A DNA stretch of 60,297 bases from Oscillospiraceae bacterium (GTDB lineage Bacteria > Bacillota > Clostridia > Oscillospirales > CAG-272), in the NCBI GenBank assembly GCA_015063955.1, contig SVTD01000006.1, positions 1-60,297 of the forward strand. Direction: 5' to 3'. Positions 52,269 through 60,297 of this stretch are shown here, in pieces. Position numbers and translations under genes: made by a program. Each line of letters starts with the position of its first letter. The stretch's first letter is position 1. Under the pieces are notes generated by a model, which saw only the letters and a program-made list of their open reading frames with translations, was not told the DNA's origin and did no database searches.

Positions 52269-54089
52269 ATGAAAAAGAAGCTTGTGTGTATCTTGCTTTG
52301 CGCAGTAATGCTTGTAGGTTGCCTTATGAGCACCGGTTGCTCTCTTACGAGCGGCGACGCAACGTCAACCGATACATCAGGAACAGAAAACCAGAGCGCA
52401 ACACGTACCAGCATGACCCTCAGCCTCTGGGTACCCACAGATGAAAGCACAACAGAAGAAGCGCTCTACCTTGTAGAGGCTGCCATCAACTCCGTAACAC
52501 AGTCCGAATTTGATACTGCTGTGAAGCTTTACGGTATTCCCGCAAACGAGTACGACGCTGTAATGAAGGATCGCCTTGCAACCATTGAGCAGCGCGTTAT
52601 CGAAGAGGAAGAGGAAGCTAAGAGAAAGAGACAGGAGCAGATCGAAGCTGCTCAGAGAGGTGAGACTCTCGTTGAAGAAACAACAGAGTACGTCAACCCC
52701 AATATGGACGGCGACTACAGCCTTGTAGTAAGAGGTGCAACAGGGTATACTAACCTGGAAAGAAACCAGCTTGATATCTTCCTTGTTCACGGTATGGACG
52801 ACTACAAGCACTACGTAGATAACCTTTATATCCAGAACCTCAATGAGGAGTTCAGCGGCTCCTCCAAGATCCTTAATAACTACATCTATACAGACTTTAT
52901 CGAAGCTGTAAGAACGTCTGACGGCGGCGTTTATGCAGTTCCCAATAACCACGCAGTCGGCGAGTTTACATACTTCCTCGTAAACAAGGATATCGTTGAG
53001 TCTGAGTATCTTGATCCCGCAACTCTCACAAGCCTTGAGTCCTGCAAGGGTCTCATCAACGACATTGCAACCTACTATCCCGGCGTTGTTCCCGTATACG
53101 GTGAGTACAGCCCCAGCTACTATCAGTACTGGAACGGTACAGGTGCAGTTAACACATTCTCCGTTCTTGCATCCCGTATTTACGACACAACTCCTATCGA
53201 AAAGGTAACGTTTGACAATATCTTCTCCTACTCAAACTTTACAGATAACTATTACCTCTACAAGACCTTCAAGGAAAAGGGATACGTAAGCACATCCGCA
53301 ACAGTTCCCGAGAAGTTCGGCGTAGGCTATATTACCTGCACAGCAGAAGAGATCGAGAAGTATGCTGATGATTATCATATCACAGTATTCAAGAAGCCCA
53401 TGGGTAGCGCAGCAGACTATACTCAGGGTATGTTTGCAGTAAGCACATACTCCAAGAGCGTTGCACGTTCCATGGAGATCATCACTCTCCTCAATACAAG
53501 CACAGAGCTCCGCACCATCCTCCAGTACGGTGTAGAGGGTACACACTGGAAGTACGATGAGGAGAACCCCGATATCATCGTTAAGCTCGATACATCCAAG
53601 AGCGAGGCAGATATCACATATAAGATGAACCTCTTCGATACCGGTAACGTTTATATGACATACCCCGATTTCGGTGTAAGCCGTGACGAGTGGCAGAGCT
53701 CCAAGGATCAGAACCTTGAGTCATACCTCCCCGCAACATATTATTTCCTTGCAAATAAGAACGAGGCGGGAGACGGACCTATATATCTTAACGACGACAA
53801 TAAGGCACTCTTCAAGAGCCTTGACGCTCTCAGCGCAAGCATCTATGCAAGAATGGAAGCTATGACAGCAGAGGAATTCAAGGCGGCTATCCCCACCTTA
53901 AAAATGGAGGTTGATAAGGCCGATGCCTTCAATAAGCTTATATACGTTCCCTCCAGCTCCGACCAGGCTCTTAACAGAACCGAGGAGAACGGCTGGCTTC
54001 CCACGGCATCTATTGCACATCAGTGGATCCAGTACTGCATCAGCGTATACGGCGAAGAAACCTATAACAACATCATGAATGCCGGCTGA
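52269..54089 (+). CDS. Extracellular solute-binding lipoprotein, second orphan
   Basis: A 606-residue lipoprotein with lipobox MSTGC (Cys24) and a Ser/Thr-rich linker, then a family 1-like binding fold (SLWVPTDE start, DYSLVVRGATGYTNLERNQLD region). A charged helical insertion (about residues 115-140, rich in Glu, Arg, Lys, Gln) is unusual. GAGGA precedes the ATG. No permease is nearby. Codon use is biased, suggesting high expression. Confidence 0.85.
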   Translation: MKKKLVCILLCAVMLVGCLMSTGCSLTSGDATSTDTSGTENQSATRTSMTLSLWVPTDESTTEEALYLVEAAINSVTQSEFDTAVKLYGIPANEYDAVMKDRLATIEQRVIEEEEEAKRKRQEQIEAAQRGETLVEETTEYVNPNMDGDYSLVVRGATGYTNLERNQLDIFLVHGMDDYKHYVDNLYIQNLNEEFSGSSKILNNYIYTDFIEAVRTSDGGVYAVPNNHAVGEFTYFLVNKDIVESEYLDPATLTSLESCKGLINDIATYYPGVVPVYGEYSPSYYQYWNGTGAVNTFSVLASRIYDTTPIEKVTFDNIFSYSNFTDNYYLYKTFKEKGYVSTSATVPEKFGVGYITCTAEEIEKYADDYHITVFKKPMGSAADYTQGMFAVSTYSKSVARSMEIITLLNTSTELRTILQYGVEGTHWKYDEENPDIIVKLDTSKSEADITYKMNLFDTGNVYMTYPDFGVSRDEWQSSKDQNLESYLPATYYFLANKNEAGDGPIYLNDDNKALFKSLDALSASIYARMEAMTAEEFKAAIPTLKMEVDKADAFNKLIYVPSSSDQALNRTEENGWLPTASIAHQWIQYCISVYGEETYNNIMNAG

Positions 54090-54102
54090 TAATCCTAAAA
54101 CT

Positions 54103-54134
54103 AAAGACCGCTACATCCGTAGCGGTCTTTTTTG
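54103..54134 (+). terminator. Terminator after the second binding protein
   Basis: AAAGACCGCTAC / GTAGCGGTCTTT, loop ATCC, T6 tail. Confidence 0.92.
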
Positions 54135-54142
54135 TGTGTTGC

Positions 54143-54278
54143 GACCAAATTCGGTTTTGTAGGGGAGGGGGTACCTACTTTCTTTAGAAAAAGAAAGTAG
54201 CAAAGAAACCTCGAATTGGAGTGCAGAACCTTTTTTTCAAAAAAGGTTCTGCGAAAAACATTCCGATAAACTGAAATC
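54143..54278. repeat. Composite intergenic hairpin repeat, copy R6 (short form)
   Basis: TTCGGTTTTGTAGGGGAGGG start, a CTACTTTCTTT/AAAGAAAGTAG hairpin (about 54174-54199) and the GCAGAACCTTTTTTT/AAAAAAGGTTCTGC hairpin (54223-54252), ended by the degenerate tag CCGATAAACTGAAAT. Confidence 0.8.
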
Positions 54279-54293
54279 TGAAGCTCAATAAGA

Positions 54294-54321
54294 AAGGCTA
54301 TGGGCGAAAGCCCATAGCCTT
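54294..54321 (-). terminator. Terminator of the isomerase-synthetase fusion gene
   Basis: AAGGCTATGGGC / GCCCATAGCCTT stem with a GAAA loop lies just past the stop. The T-tract on the minus strand is short. Confidence 0.8.
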
Positions 54322-54325
54322 AAAT

Positions 54326-56857
54326 TTATGCTGTAACTATCTTGCTTGCGTCAGTAAGGTCAAGCAGCTTGACTGCATCCTCGCGCATCTTGTACTTGAG
54401 GATCTTTCCTGCCGCATTCATGGGGAAGGAGTCAACGAAAGCAACGTAGCGGGGAACCTTATGCTTTGCCATATGGTCAAGAACGTACTTCTTGATCTCT
54501 TCCTCGCTTGAGGTCTCGCCCTCCTTGAGGATAACGCAGGCCATGATCTCCTCGCCGTATGCCTTGTCGGGAACTCCTATTACCTGAACGTCGGATACCT
54601 TGGGATGGGTGTAGATAAAGTCCTCGATCTCCTTGGGGTAGATGTTCTCACCGCCGCGGATTATCATATCCTTGATGCGGCCCGTAACCTTGTAGTTTCC
54701 GTCGGGAAGTCTGCGGCAAAGGTCGCCCGTGTGGAGCCAGCCATCCTTGTCGATTGCGGCTGCTGTAGCCTCGGGCATCTTGTAGTAGCCCTTCATAATG
54801 TTGTAGCCCCGGGCAACGAACTCGCCGTCGCAGTTGTCGGGAAGATCCTCACCGGTCTCGGGGTCAACGATCTTGCACTCAACTCCGAATATAGGACTGC
54901 CGACTGTGTTAACTCTTGTTTCAATGGTATCGGTGGTCTTTGACATGGTAGTTGCAGGGGATGCCTCGGTCTGACCGTAGGTAATGCAGATGTCCTTCAT
55001 GTTCATCTCATTGATGACCTGCTCCATAACCTTAACGGGGCAGGGGCTTCCGGCCATTATACCCGTTCTCATATTTGAAAAATCGGTGTTCTTGAAGTCG
55101 GGATGGGAGAGCATCGCAATAAACATTGTGGGAACGCCGTGGAATGCTGTGATCTTTTCCTTTGTAATGCAGGCAAGACCCTTGGAGGGGGAGAATGCGG
55201 GGATGGGACTCATGGTAACGCCGTGAGTCACGGAGGCAGTCATTGCAAGCACCATTCCGAAGCAGTGGAACATAGGAACCTGGATCATCATTCTGTCGGC
55301 GGTGGAGAGATCCATGCAGTCGCCGATGGCCTTACCGTTGTTAACGACGTTGTAGTGTGTCAGCATAACACCCTTGGGGAAACCTGTAGTACCGGAGGTG
55401 TACTGCATATTGCAGACGTCGTGCTTGTCGATCATAGCGCTGCGGCGGTATACCTCCTCAACGGGAACGGACGCGCCCGCGTCAAAGGCCTCTTCCCAGT
55501 TCCAGCAGCCGGGCTGAGTAGATTCGCAGGTAATGATGTTGCGGAGGAATGGGAGCTTTCTGAAGTGGAGGGGCTGACCCTTAGGAGCATCCTTCAGCTC
55601 GGGAAGCAGATCGTTAATGATCTTAACGTAGTCGGAATCCTTGTAGGAGTCGCACATAACGAGGGTGTGAGTGTCAGACTGGCGGAGCAGATACTCAAGC
55701 TCGTGGATCTTGTAGGCTGTGTTAACGGTAACGAGAACGGCGCCGATCTTGACAGTTGCCCAGAATGTGATATACCACGCGGGAATGTTGGTAGCCCAGA
55801 TAGCAACGTGGTCGCCGGGCTTTACGCCCATAGCGATAAGGGAACGGGCAAAGCGGTCAACGTCGTCGCGGAATTCGGGGTAGGTGCGTGTGTAGTCGAG
55901 GGTAGTGTAGCGGAAGGCGTACTGATCGGGGAACTCCTCACAGATGCGGTCAAGGATCTGAGGGAAGGTGTAATCGATAAGAGTTTCCTTAGGCCATACG
56001 TACTGACCCTTTCCGTCGTTTGAGGTCTGGAGTCTGCCCTTCGCCTTTGTGATGCCCTGGAACTGGCTCATATAGTTCACAAAGTGAGGAAATACGATAC
56101 CGGAGCTCTGGAGGTCGGGCATATACTTTTTCAGCCATTCAAGGGACACGTATCCCTCGTAGTTTATGGAGCGGAGAGCTCTCATAAAGTCCTCAATGGG
56201 AAGATCGCCCTCGCCCATCATTCTGTATTCTACGGACTCTCCGTTCATAACGGAGTCCTTGATGTGGGTGTACTTGATATAAGCTCCGAGGTTTTCAACA
56301 GTCTTTGCGGCAGACTCTCCCGCAAAGCGGTAGGGGTGATGAACGTCCCAGAGAGCGGCGACGTTGTCGCTTGCAACCGTATTCAGAACGTTTGCAAGAC
56401 GGGAGGTATCCGTATAAACGCCGTTTGTCTCAACGAGAAGGGTAACGCCTGCCTCCTCTGCAAGGGGGGCAAGGATCTTCAGCGTTTCGATAACGATCCC
56501 GTCGTCGAAATCTGTGGTAGGCTCAGCGGTAAGGTCGCCGAGGATTCTGATATATGAAGCGCCGAGGCGTGAAGCCAGGGCGATGTATTCCTTAAGCTCT
56601 TCTACGGTTTCGTCTCTCTTTTCCTCAAAGCGCAGAGCGCAGCCGGAGGAGAGGCAGGGGATCTCAAGGCTAAGCTTTCTGAGCTTTGCAATGGTAGAAT
56701 CGATTTTTGCATTGCTGAAGGGCTCAGCGTGAACGGAGAAGATGTTGTCGCCAAGACCGCGGAGCTCGATGCCGGAAAAGCCGAAGTCCTTAGCCATAGC
56801 GTAGATGTCTGTCCAGGAAAAGTCGGGACAGCCCAGGGTAGAGAATGCGAGTTTCAT
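54326..56857 (-). CDS. Sugar-isomerase TIM barrel fused to acyl-CoA synthetase
   Basis: An 843-residue fusion. Residues 1-285 form a xylose isomerase-like TIM barrel (STLGCPDF start, LVETNGVYTD, DVHHPYRF, SLEWLKKY end), the AP-endonuclease-2/sugar phosphate isomerase family. Residues 290-843 form an ANL-type acyl-CoA synthetase: YTSGTTGFPKGV near 505, GQTEASP near 640, HTGDLC near 715, RIKDMIIRGGENIYP near 730, and the late Lys in AAGKILKYK. The frame is continuous across a short linker. Start: ATG 56857, with AAAGG before it; the longer frame enters the T-box leader. The synthetase activates a carboxylic acid with ATP and CoA. The barrel may work on a sugar acid or polyol. Expression is controlled by the T-box upstream. 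Confidence 0.9.
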   Translation of the reverse strand: MKLAFSTLGCPDFSWTDIYAMAKDFGFSGIELRGLGDNIFSVHAEPFSNAKIDSTIAKLRKLSLEIPCLSSGCALRFEEKRDETVEELKEYIALASRLGASYIRILGDLTAEPTTDFDDGIVIETLKILAPLAEEAGVTLLVETNGVYTDTSRLANVLNTVASDNVAALWDVHHPYRFAGESAAKTVENLGAYIKYTHIKDSVMNGESVEYRMMGEGDLPIEDFMRALRSINYEGYVSLEWLKKYMPDLQSSGIVFPHFVNYMSQFQGITKAKGRLQTSNDGKGQYVWPKETLIDYTFPQILDRICEEFPDQYAFRYTTLDYTRTYPEFRDDVDRFARSLIAMGVKPGDHVAIWATNIPAWYITFWATVKIGAVLVTVNTAYKIHELEYLLRQSDTHTLVMCDSYKDSDYVKIINDLLPELKDAPKGQPLHFRKLPFLRNIITCESTQPGCWNWEEAFDAGASVPVEEVYRRSAMIDKHDVCNMQYTSGTTGFPKGVMLTHYNVVNNGKAIGDCMDLSTADRMMIQVPMFHCFGMVLAMTASVTHGVTMSPIPAFSPSKGLACITKEKITAFHGVPTMFIAMLSHPDFKNTDFSNMRTGIMAGSPCPVKVMEQVINEMNMKDICITYGQTEASPATTMSKTTDTIETRVNTVGSPIFGVECKIVDPETGEDLPDNCDGEFVARGYNIMKGYYKMPEATAAAIDKDGWLHTGDLCRRLPDGNYKVTGRIKDMIIRGGENIYPKEIEDFIYTHPKVSDVQVIGVPDKAYGEEIMACVILKEGETSSEEEIKKYVLDHMAKHKVPRYVAFVDSFPMNAAGKILKYKMREDAVKLLDLTDASKIVTA

Positions 56858-56897
56858 AGTATTTGCCTTTCTTGTGGTAGGATTTGCAGGATAAAAC

Positions 56898-56943
56898 AAA
56901 AAACGCCTTCGCTCCTGCAGAAAATTTGCAAGAGACGAAAGCG
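56898..56943 (-). terminator. Regulated terminator of the T-box leader
   Basis: A stem with arms CGCTTTCGTCTCTTGCA and TGCAGGAGCGAAGGCG on the minus strand, followed by T6. In the charged state this stops transcription about 40 bases before the fusion gene. Confidence 0.88.
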
Positions 56944-57160
56944 AAGCTTCCGCGGTACCACTCTTTTTGACATATAAAATATGCCCACTCTTGGGTACGT
57001 GCATACCCGATCCTAAGATAACGGAGGAACCCGGTCAAGCCTACTGAATTTCAGCCGACAGCTCAAGGGGGAGTAGCCTCTGTCTCAATTGTGTCTCGCA
57101 CCGACCGACACATCTCTGAAAGATCGACCTTGAAGCGTGATCCCTATCATTGCTTTGGTG
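56898..57160 (-). ncRNA. T-box riboswitch leader
   Basis: On the minus strand the T-box sequence AGAGTGGTACCGCGG (56950-56964) is followed by the terminator. Stem I features lie upstream: AGAGA, then the terminal loop GTGTC-GGTCGGTGCGA-GACAC (57091-57117), and the CCCCCTTGAGC element (57061-57072). AGTAGGC-type and CCGTTATC linker sequences follow. Uncharged tRNA pairs with the leader and favours the antiterminator, so transcription continues when the amino acid is scarce. By spacing to GAGC the specifier would be UCC (Ser), with CUC (Leu) or UAC (Tyr) possible in shifted registers. I cannot settle it by eye. Confidence 0.92.
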
Positions 57161-57162
57161 GT

Positions 57163-57191
57163 ATTTTAGCACAACACATATTTATTGTCAA
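57163..57191 (-). promoter_or_regulatory. Promoter of the T-box leader
   Basis: Minus strand: TTGACA (57186-57191), 17 bases, TAAAAT (57163-57168), just before the leader start. Confidence 0.88.
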
Positions 57192-57232
57192 TACTTTTTA
57201 TAAAAAACGACAAACAAAAATTGCAAACCAAC

Positions 57233-57261
57233 TGTACAAGCGGGAATAAATGTGCTAAAAT
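57233..57261 (+). promoter_or_regulatory. Promoter of the nucleoside hydrolase gene
   Basis: TGTACA (57233-57238), 17 bases, an extended -10 TGTGCTAAAAT (57251-57261), 36 bases before the ATG. Divergent from the T-box promoter. Confidence 0.6.
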
Positions 57262-57296
57262 ATATCCAATAGATATTATATGAAAGGTGAAAAATT

Positions 57297-58205
57297 ATGT
57301 TAAAACCTATCCCCGTAATTTTTGATACCGATATCGGAAGCGACATCGACGATACCTGGGCTCTTGCCATGGCGCTGAAGAGTCCCGAGCTTGATATCAG
57401 AATGGTCTCCGTAAACGGATTCGGAACAGAGTATCAGGCGCGTCTTGCGGCTAAGTTCCTCACCGTGTGCGGACGTGACGACGTTATCGTAGCAAAGGGA
57501 AGAGCAACGGATATGGATCCCCGTTATCAGGAGGAATGGATCGGCGATTTCGATCTTGCAAGCTATCCCAATTATAAAGATAATGCTGCACAGGCGATCG
57601 TTGACTATATTATGGATTCCGATGAGGAGATCACCGTTCTCGTTATCGGCGCATCCACGACTATGGCAGATGCATACGCCATCGATCCCAGAATCGCAAA
57701 GAAGTGTAAGATCATCGCCATCGGCGGAGTTATCTATAACGGTCACTGCCAGGGCTGGTATCCTCCCCTCGGTGCAGACTGGAACGTAAAGTGCGACACT
57801 CCCTCCTGGAATGCGGCACTGGTAAGCTCCGATATCCCCGTTGAGCTTCTCCCTCTGGACGTAACAGGCAACCTGTATCTTGATGCGGAGGCATTCGGAA
57901 AGATCCGTGAGTGCGCAGATAAGGATCCCGTTATCAAGGCTCTTTGTGAGAATGTTGATATTTGGGCAAGGGAGATCGGCTGGAACTCAGGCGGCGGCTC
58001 AAGCGCCCTTTTTGACACCGTTGGAGTATACGCCTGCTTCACAAAGGAAAACCTCTATTACGAAAAGCTTCCCATCTATGCAAACGACGCATCCCAGACC
58101 CTTATCGATCCCGAGCGCGGTAAGGAGATGACTGTAGCTCTCAAGTGGGGAGACAAGGAAAAATTCAAGAGATTCCTTACAGCACGTCTTTGCTCAGAAA
58201 TCTGA
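57297..58205 (+). CDS. Inosine/uridine-preferring nucleoside hydrolase family protein
   Basis: A 302-residue enzyme that splits ribonucleosides into base and ribose. The calcium site is the N-terminal FDTDIGSDIDD (residues 9-19). AIGGVIY near 141 is a conserved core strand, and the catalytic region near the end (SSALFDTVGVY) fits the family. No signal peptide. AAAGGTG precedes ATG. Single gene. The preferred nucleoside is unknown. Confidence 0.93.
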   Translation: MLKPIPVIFDTDIGSDIDDTWALAMALKSPELDIRMVSVNGFGTEYQARLAAKFLTVCGRDDVIVAKGRATDMDPRYQEEWIGDFDLASYPNYKDNAAQAIVDYIMDSDEEITVLVIGASTTMADAYAIDPRIAKKCKIIAIGGVIYNGHCQGWYPPLGADWNVKCDTPSWNAALVSSDIPVELLPLDVTGNLYLDAEAFGKIRECADKDPVIKALCENVDIWAREIGWNSGGGSSALFDTVGVYACFTKENLYYEKLPIYANDASQTLIDPERGKEMTVALKWGDKEKFKRFLTARLCSEI

Positions 58206-58208
58206 TGA

Positions 58209-58242
58209 TAAAAAAGAACTCCCGTCGGGAGTTCTTTTTTGT
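58209..58242 (+). terminator. Terminator after nucleoside hydrolase
   Basis: AAAAAAGAACTCCCG / CGGGAGTTCTTTTTT stem, flanked symmetrically by A and T runs, so it can also end the convergent kinase gene. Confidence 0.92.
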
Positions 58243-58248
58243 ATTGGG

Positions 58249-59352
58249 TTACTCTTTGAGCGTCTCAAAATAGCCGTCAAGAGCCTTTTGAAGGCATTCT
58301 GACGGGTTTTCCATTGCATAGTCTACTCCGTACTCTTCGCTGAGCGAAACGGCAAAAACACCCTCCGGAAGGGATTTCAGTTCGTTTGAACCGCAGAACA
58401 CCGTGCATTTTTTACCGGCCGCTCTTTCAATCACACCGCCCACAGCCTTTCCCATAAAGCTCTGGCTGTCAAGCTTGCCCTCGCCTGTAATAATGATATC
58501 GGCGTCTTCTGTCTGCTTTTCAAAATCGTAGAGGGATAGCATAACGTCAATTCCCGATCTTACCCTTGCGCGGAGAAATGAAAGAGCTCCAAATCCGATA
58601 CCGCCCGCAGCACCTGCCCCGGGAACCTCGGTCCTTCTGCTGCCCGTAACTCTTGAAACGATGGCGGCAAGCTTCTGTGCACCGCGCTCAAGGCGCAAAA
58701 CTGCCTCGGGCGTTGCGCCCTTCTGAGGAGCAAATACCCTCGCGCAGCCCATTTCGCCGAGAAGAGGATTGTTTACGTCGCACATCAGAATGAACTCTAT
58801 ATCTCTGTATTTGGAAAAGGCCTGATTGTAGTCAATCGTTTCGACCCTTGAAAGGTTGCCCCCCACGGGAACGAAATGGTTTCCGCAGATATCCACGAAT
58901 TGCACGCCCATTGCGCTGAGCATACCTGTACCCAGATCGTTGGTGCAGCTTCCGCCAAGGGCGAGAATGATCTTTTTCGCCCCTCTGGAGGTAGCGTAGG
59001 ATATCATCTGACCCACCCCGAAGCTGGATGTCCTTTCAGGGTTTGCACGCTTCCCGGCAAGTGGCAGACCTATAGCCTGAGCGCTCTCGATTATTGCAGT
59101 GTTGCCTTTTTCTATAAATCCGACGTAGGCCCTTACAGGCTTTCCGAAGGGACCCTCCACCTGTATTTTTTCAACAGTGCCGCGAAGGACCTCTGCCATA
59201 AGGCTTGCGGTACCCTCACCGCCGTCTGCAAGAGGCAGCTCGATTATCCTGCAGTCGGGGAATGCGCGCTTTGCCGCATACCTGACAATTCTGCAAATTC
59301 TCTGGGCATCAAGGGTGCCTTTGAATGAATCCGGAGCTACTACGATCTTCAC
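58249..59352 (-). CDS. Glycerate kinase, type II (GlxK/GarK family)
   Basis: A 367-residue kinase phosphorylating glycerate, feeding 2-phosphoglycerate or 3-phosphoglycerate to glycolysis. PDSFKGTL near 7, LPLADGGEGT near 41, LGGSCTNDLG near 130 and the late GEGKLD near 285 are the family motifs. The start is GTG 59352, with GGTGGA just upstream. Function agrees with gpmI elsewhere in the window. Promoter upstream, own terminator shared. Confidence 0.94.
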   Translation of the reverse strand: MKIVVAPDSFKGTLDAQRICRIVRYAAKRAFPDCRIIELPLADGGEGTASLMAEVLRGTVEKIQVEGPFGKPVRAYVGFIEKGNTAIIESAQAIGLPLAGKRANPERTSSFGVGQMISYATSRGAKKIILALGGSCTNDLGTGMLSAMGVQFVDICGNHFVPVGGNLSRVETIDYNQAFSKYRDIEFILMCDVNNPLLGEMGCARVFAPQKGATPEAVLRLERGAQKLAAIVSRVTGSRRTEVPGAGAAGGIGFGALSFLRARVRSGIDVMLSLYDFEKQTEDADIIITGEGKLDSQSFMGKAVGGVIERAAGKKCTVFCGSNELKSLPEGVFAVSLSEEYGVDYAMENPSECLQKALDGYFETLKE

Positions 59353-59386
59353 GATTCCACCGACCTTTCATGGTACTTATGCATCA

Positions 59387-59414
59387 ATTATAACATATTT
59401 TCGCCGAATTTCAA
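59387..59414 (-). promoter_or_regulatory. Promoter of the glycerate kinase gene
   Basis: Minus strand: TTGAAA (59409-59414), 16 bases, TATAAT (59387-59392). Confidence 0.7.
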
Positions 59415-59484
59415 GGGTGTTTTGTGCTTTTTGCCAAAAATGAAAATCACAAATTAATATAACATGATTATTCAAACAGAATCA

Positions 59485-59513
59485 TTGACAAATCTCACAA
59501 AATAAGGCAAAAT
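59485..59513 (+). promoter_or_regulatory. Promoter of the second TetR gene
   Basis: TTGACA (59485-59490), 17 bases, CAAAAT (59508-59513), about 54 bases before the ATG. A weaker -10. Confidence 0.55.
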
Positions 59514-59566
59514 ATGAAAGAAGTTTGATATTAGGCTTCATAATTCCCACCGCGGAGGTGAGCTTT

Positions 59567-60154
59567 ATGGCACGCAAGCACGAACAGGAACGAAACGACG
59601 CTATAAAGAAAATGATCGTGGACGCGGCTCTCGCGATCTGCATTGAGGACGGCTACAAAGAGGTTACCGTCCGCCGCATCGGTGAAAGGATCGGCTATTC
59701 TACCGGCGTCATTTACTATCATTTCAGAGATAAGCAGGACATTATGGACTGTCTCGATCAGATGCTTGATGAAGAGGTTTACAAGACCGTATCAGCACTT
59801 ATGGATCCCGAGAAGTCACTGAGAGAGAATATTTCTGCTCTTTATGATTTTACCTGCAATCTTGCTTACAATAACTATGAGGCATACAGACGTATCTTTG
59901 CGTCAAGCCGCATTGAAGGAAACAGCTATACCCGCAGTATGTGGCTCAAGATGTTTGGCGAATGGCTTACTGCCGCAGCTAAAAACGGTGAGATCGGTGT
60001 GGAAAACATCGATATGAAGGCAAGATGCCTCCTCTCATACATACTCGGCTATAATCTTCTCTTTTTTGAGATCAATAAGACAGACCTTGAAACGTCTCTC
60101 AGCGAAAAGGATGCAGCGGTCAACGTTATCCTTAACGGCCTTTTGAACAGTTAA
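59567..60154 (+). CDS. TetR/AcrR-family regulator, second copy
   Basis: A 195-residue protein. The ATG at 59567 is preceded by GGAGGTGAG; the longer TTG frame has none. The HTH is at about residues 25-55 (TVRRIGERIGYSTGVIYYHF). The C-terminal ligand-binding domain is helical. Its target may be itself or a neighbour, since no operator is visible. It is separate from the first TetR at 374. Confidence 0.92.
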   Translation: MARKHEQERNDAIKKMIVDAALAICIEDGYKEVTVRRIGERIGYSTGVIYYHFRDKQDIMDCLDQMLDEEVYKTVSALMDPEKSLRENISALYDFTCNLAYNNYEAYRRIFASSRIEGNSYTRSMWLKMFGEWLTAAAKNGEIGVENIDMKARCLLSYILGYNLLFFEINKTDLETSLSEKDAAVNVILNGLLNS

Positions 60155-60206
60155 AAAAACCGCCCGAACGGGCAATGTCATTAAGTTAAAATAATGTCAA
60201 AAAAGG

Positions 60207-60252
60207 AAAAGCACTTAACAAAGCAAGGAAAGGCGAGTTAAGTGCTTTTTTC
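60207..60252 (+). terminator. Terminator after the second TetR gene
   Basis: AAAAGCACTTAAC / GTTAAGTGCTTTTTT stem with a 17-base loop. A small GCCCG/CGGGC hairpin precedes it at 60162-60174. Confidence 0.8.
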
Positions 60253-60297
60253 CGTTTTCAAGGCATGACGAAAAGACAGACGAAAAAGTCTGTCAAA

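Noticed and set aside
1-60297. tRNA or rRNA genes, phage or insertion-sequence transposases
   Set aside because: I looked for them on both strands and found no convincing candidate.

Overview
The window looks like chromosome from a low-to-mid GC Clostridia bacterium, probably an uncultured gut Oscillospirales/Ruminococcus-type organism. This is an inference. It rests on strong AGGAGG-type ribosome sites, near-consensus SigA promoters with 17-base spacers, a dgt-dnaG-sigA operon, a T-box leader, BspA-type leucine-rich repeats with a type I dockerin, and a sialidase and a fucosidase suited to host glycans. There is no rRNA, tRNA, phage, transposase or CRISPR array. The best signs of genome plasticity are composite hairpin repeats scattered between genes and one gene remnant.

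Region 1 (1-13362): after a partial repeat and a promoter lies a ~13 kb, eleven-gene co-directional operon. It encodes a TetR regulator, an SPFH/zinc-ribbon protein, a small membrane protein, a zinc-ribbon helical-repeat protein, three paralogous coiled-coil membrane-anchored proteins, a 59-residue protein, a 167-residue protein, a Ycf46-like AAA+ ATPase and a signal-less sialidase-fold protein. I know of no described system with this composition, so it is the best candidate for something new. It is probably a membrane-associated, ATP-driven assembly, with only partial resemblance to the PspA/YdjGHI membrane-stress genes of Bacillus.

Region 2 (13363-31120): a TIR-domain gene that reaches its TM2 membrane domain only through a -1 frameshift at a canonical A AAA AAG heptamer; a membrane Rossmann/RyR-domain protein; a PH-domain protein; a phosphodiesterase, ABC exporter and MFS operon; an acyltransferase; a lipoprotein; a membrane lipase-like protein; phosphoglycerate mutase (gpmI); and a secreted LRR-dockerin protein. 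Region 3 (31121-38400): orphan solute-binding lipoprotein, several small proteins (one like a RiPP leader), XRE regulator, tyrosine phosphatase, peptide deformylase, a 5'-truncated CFI-box-CTERM remnant and a GH29 fucosidase.

Region 4 (38401-54140): core housekeeping genes. On the minus strand are nif3-like, trmK, a DUF1858 gene, murA, a DUF3810 gene, two rluA-type genes flanking lnt, and upp. On the plus strand are a YgjP-type metallopeptidase, the dgt-dnaG-sigA operon and a second orphan solute-binding lipoprotein. Region 5 (54141-60297): a large fusion of a sugar-isomerase TIM barrel with an acyl-CoA synthetase, placed behind a T-box leader (an unusual pairing), then a nucleoside hydrolase, a glycerate kinase and a second TetR regulator.

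Six intergenic loci (1, 14.5, 28.4, 31.2, 47.2 and 54.2 kb) carry modular palindromic repeats bounded by a tag close to ATTCGGGTTTATCGGGGAG. The short ORFs inside them are not genes. Starts given here were often moved inward from the longest open frame to the first codon with a convincing ribosome site.
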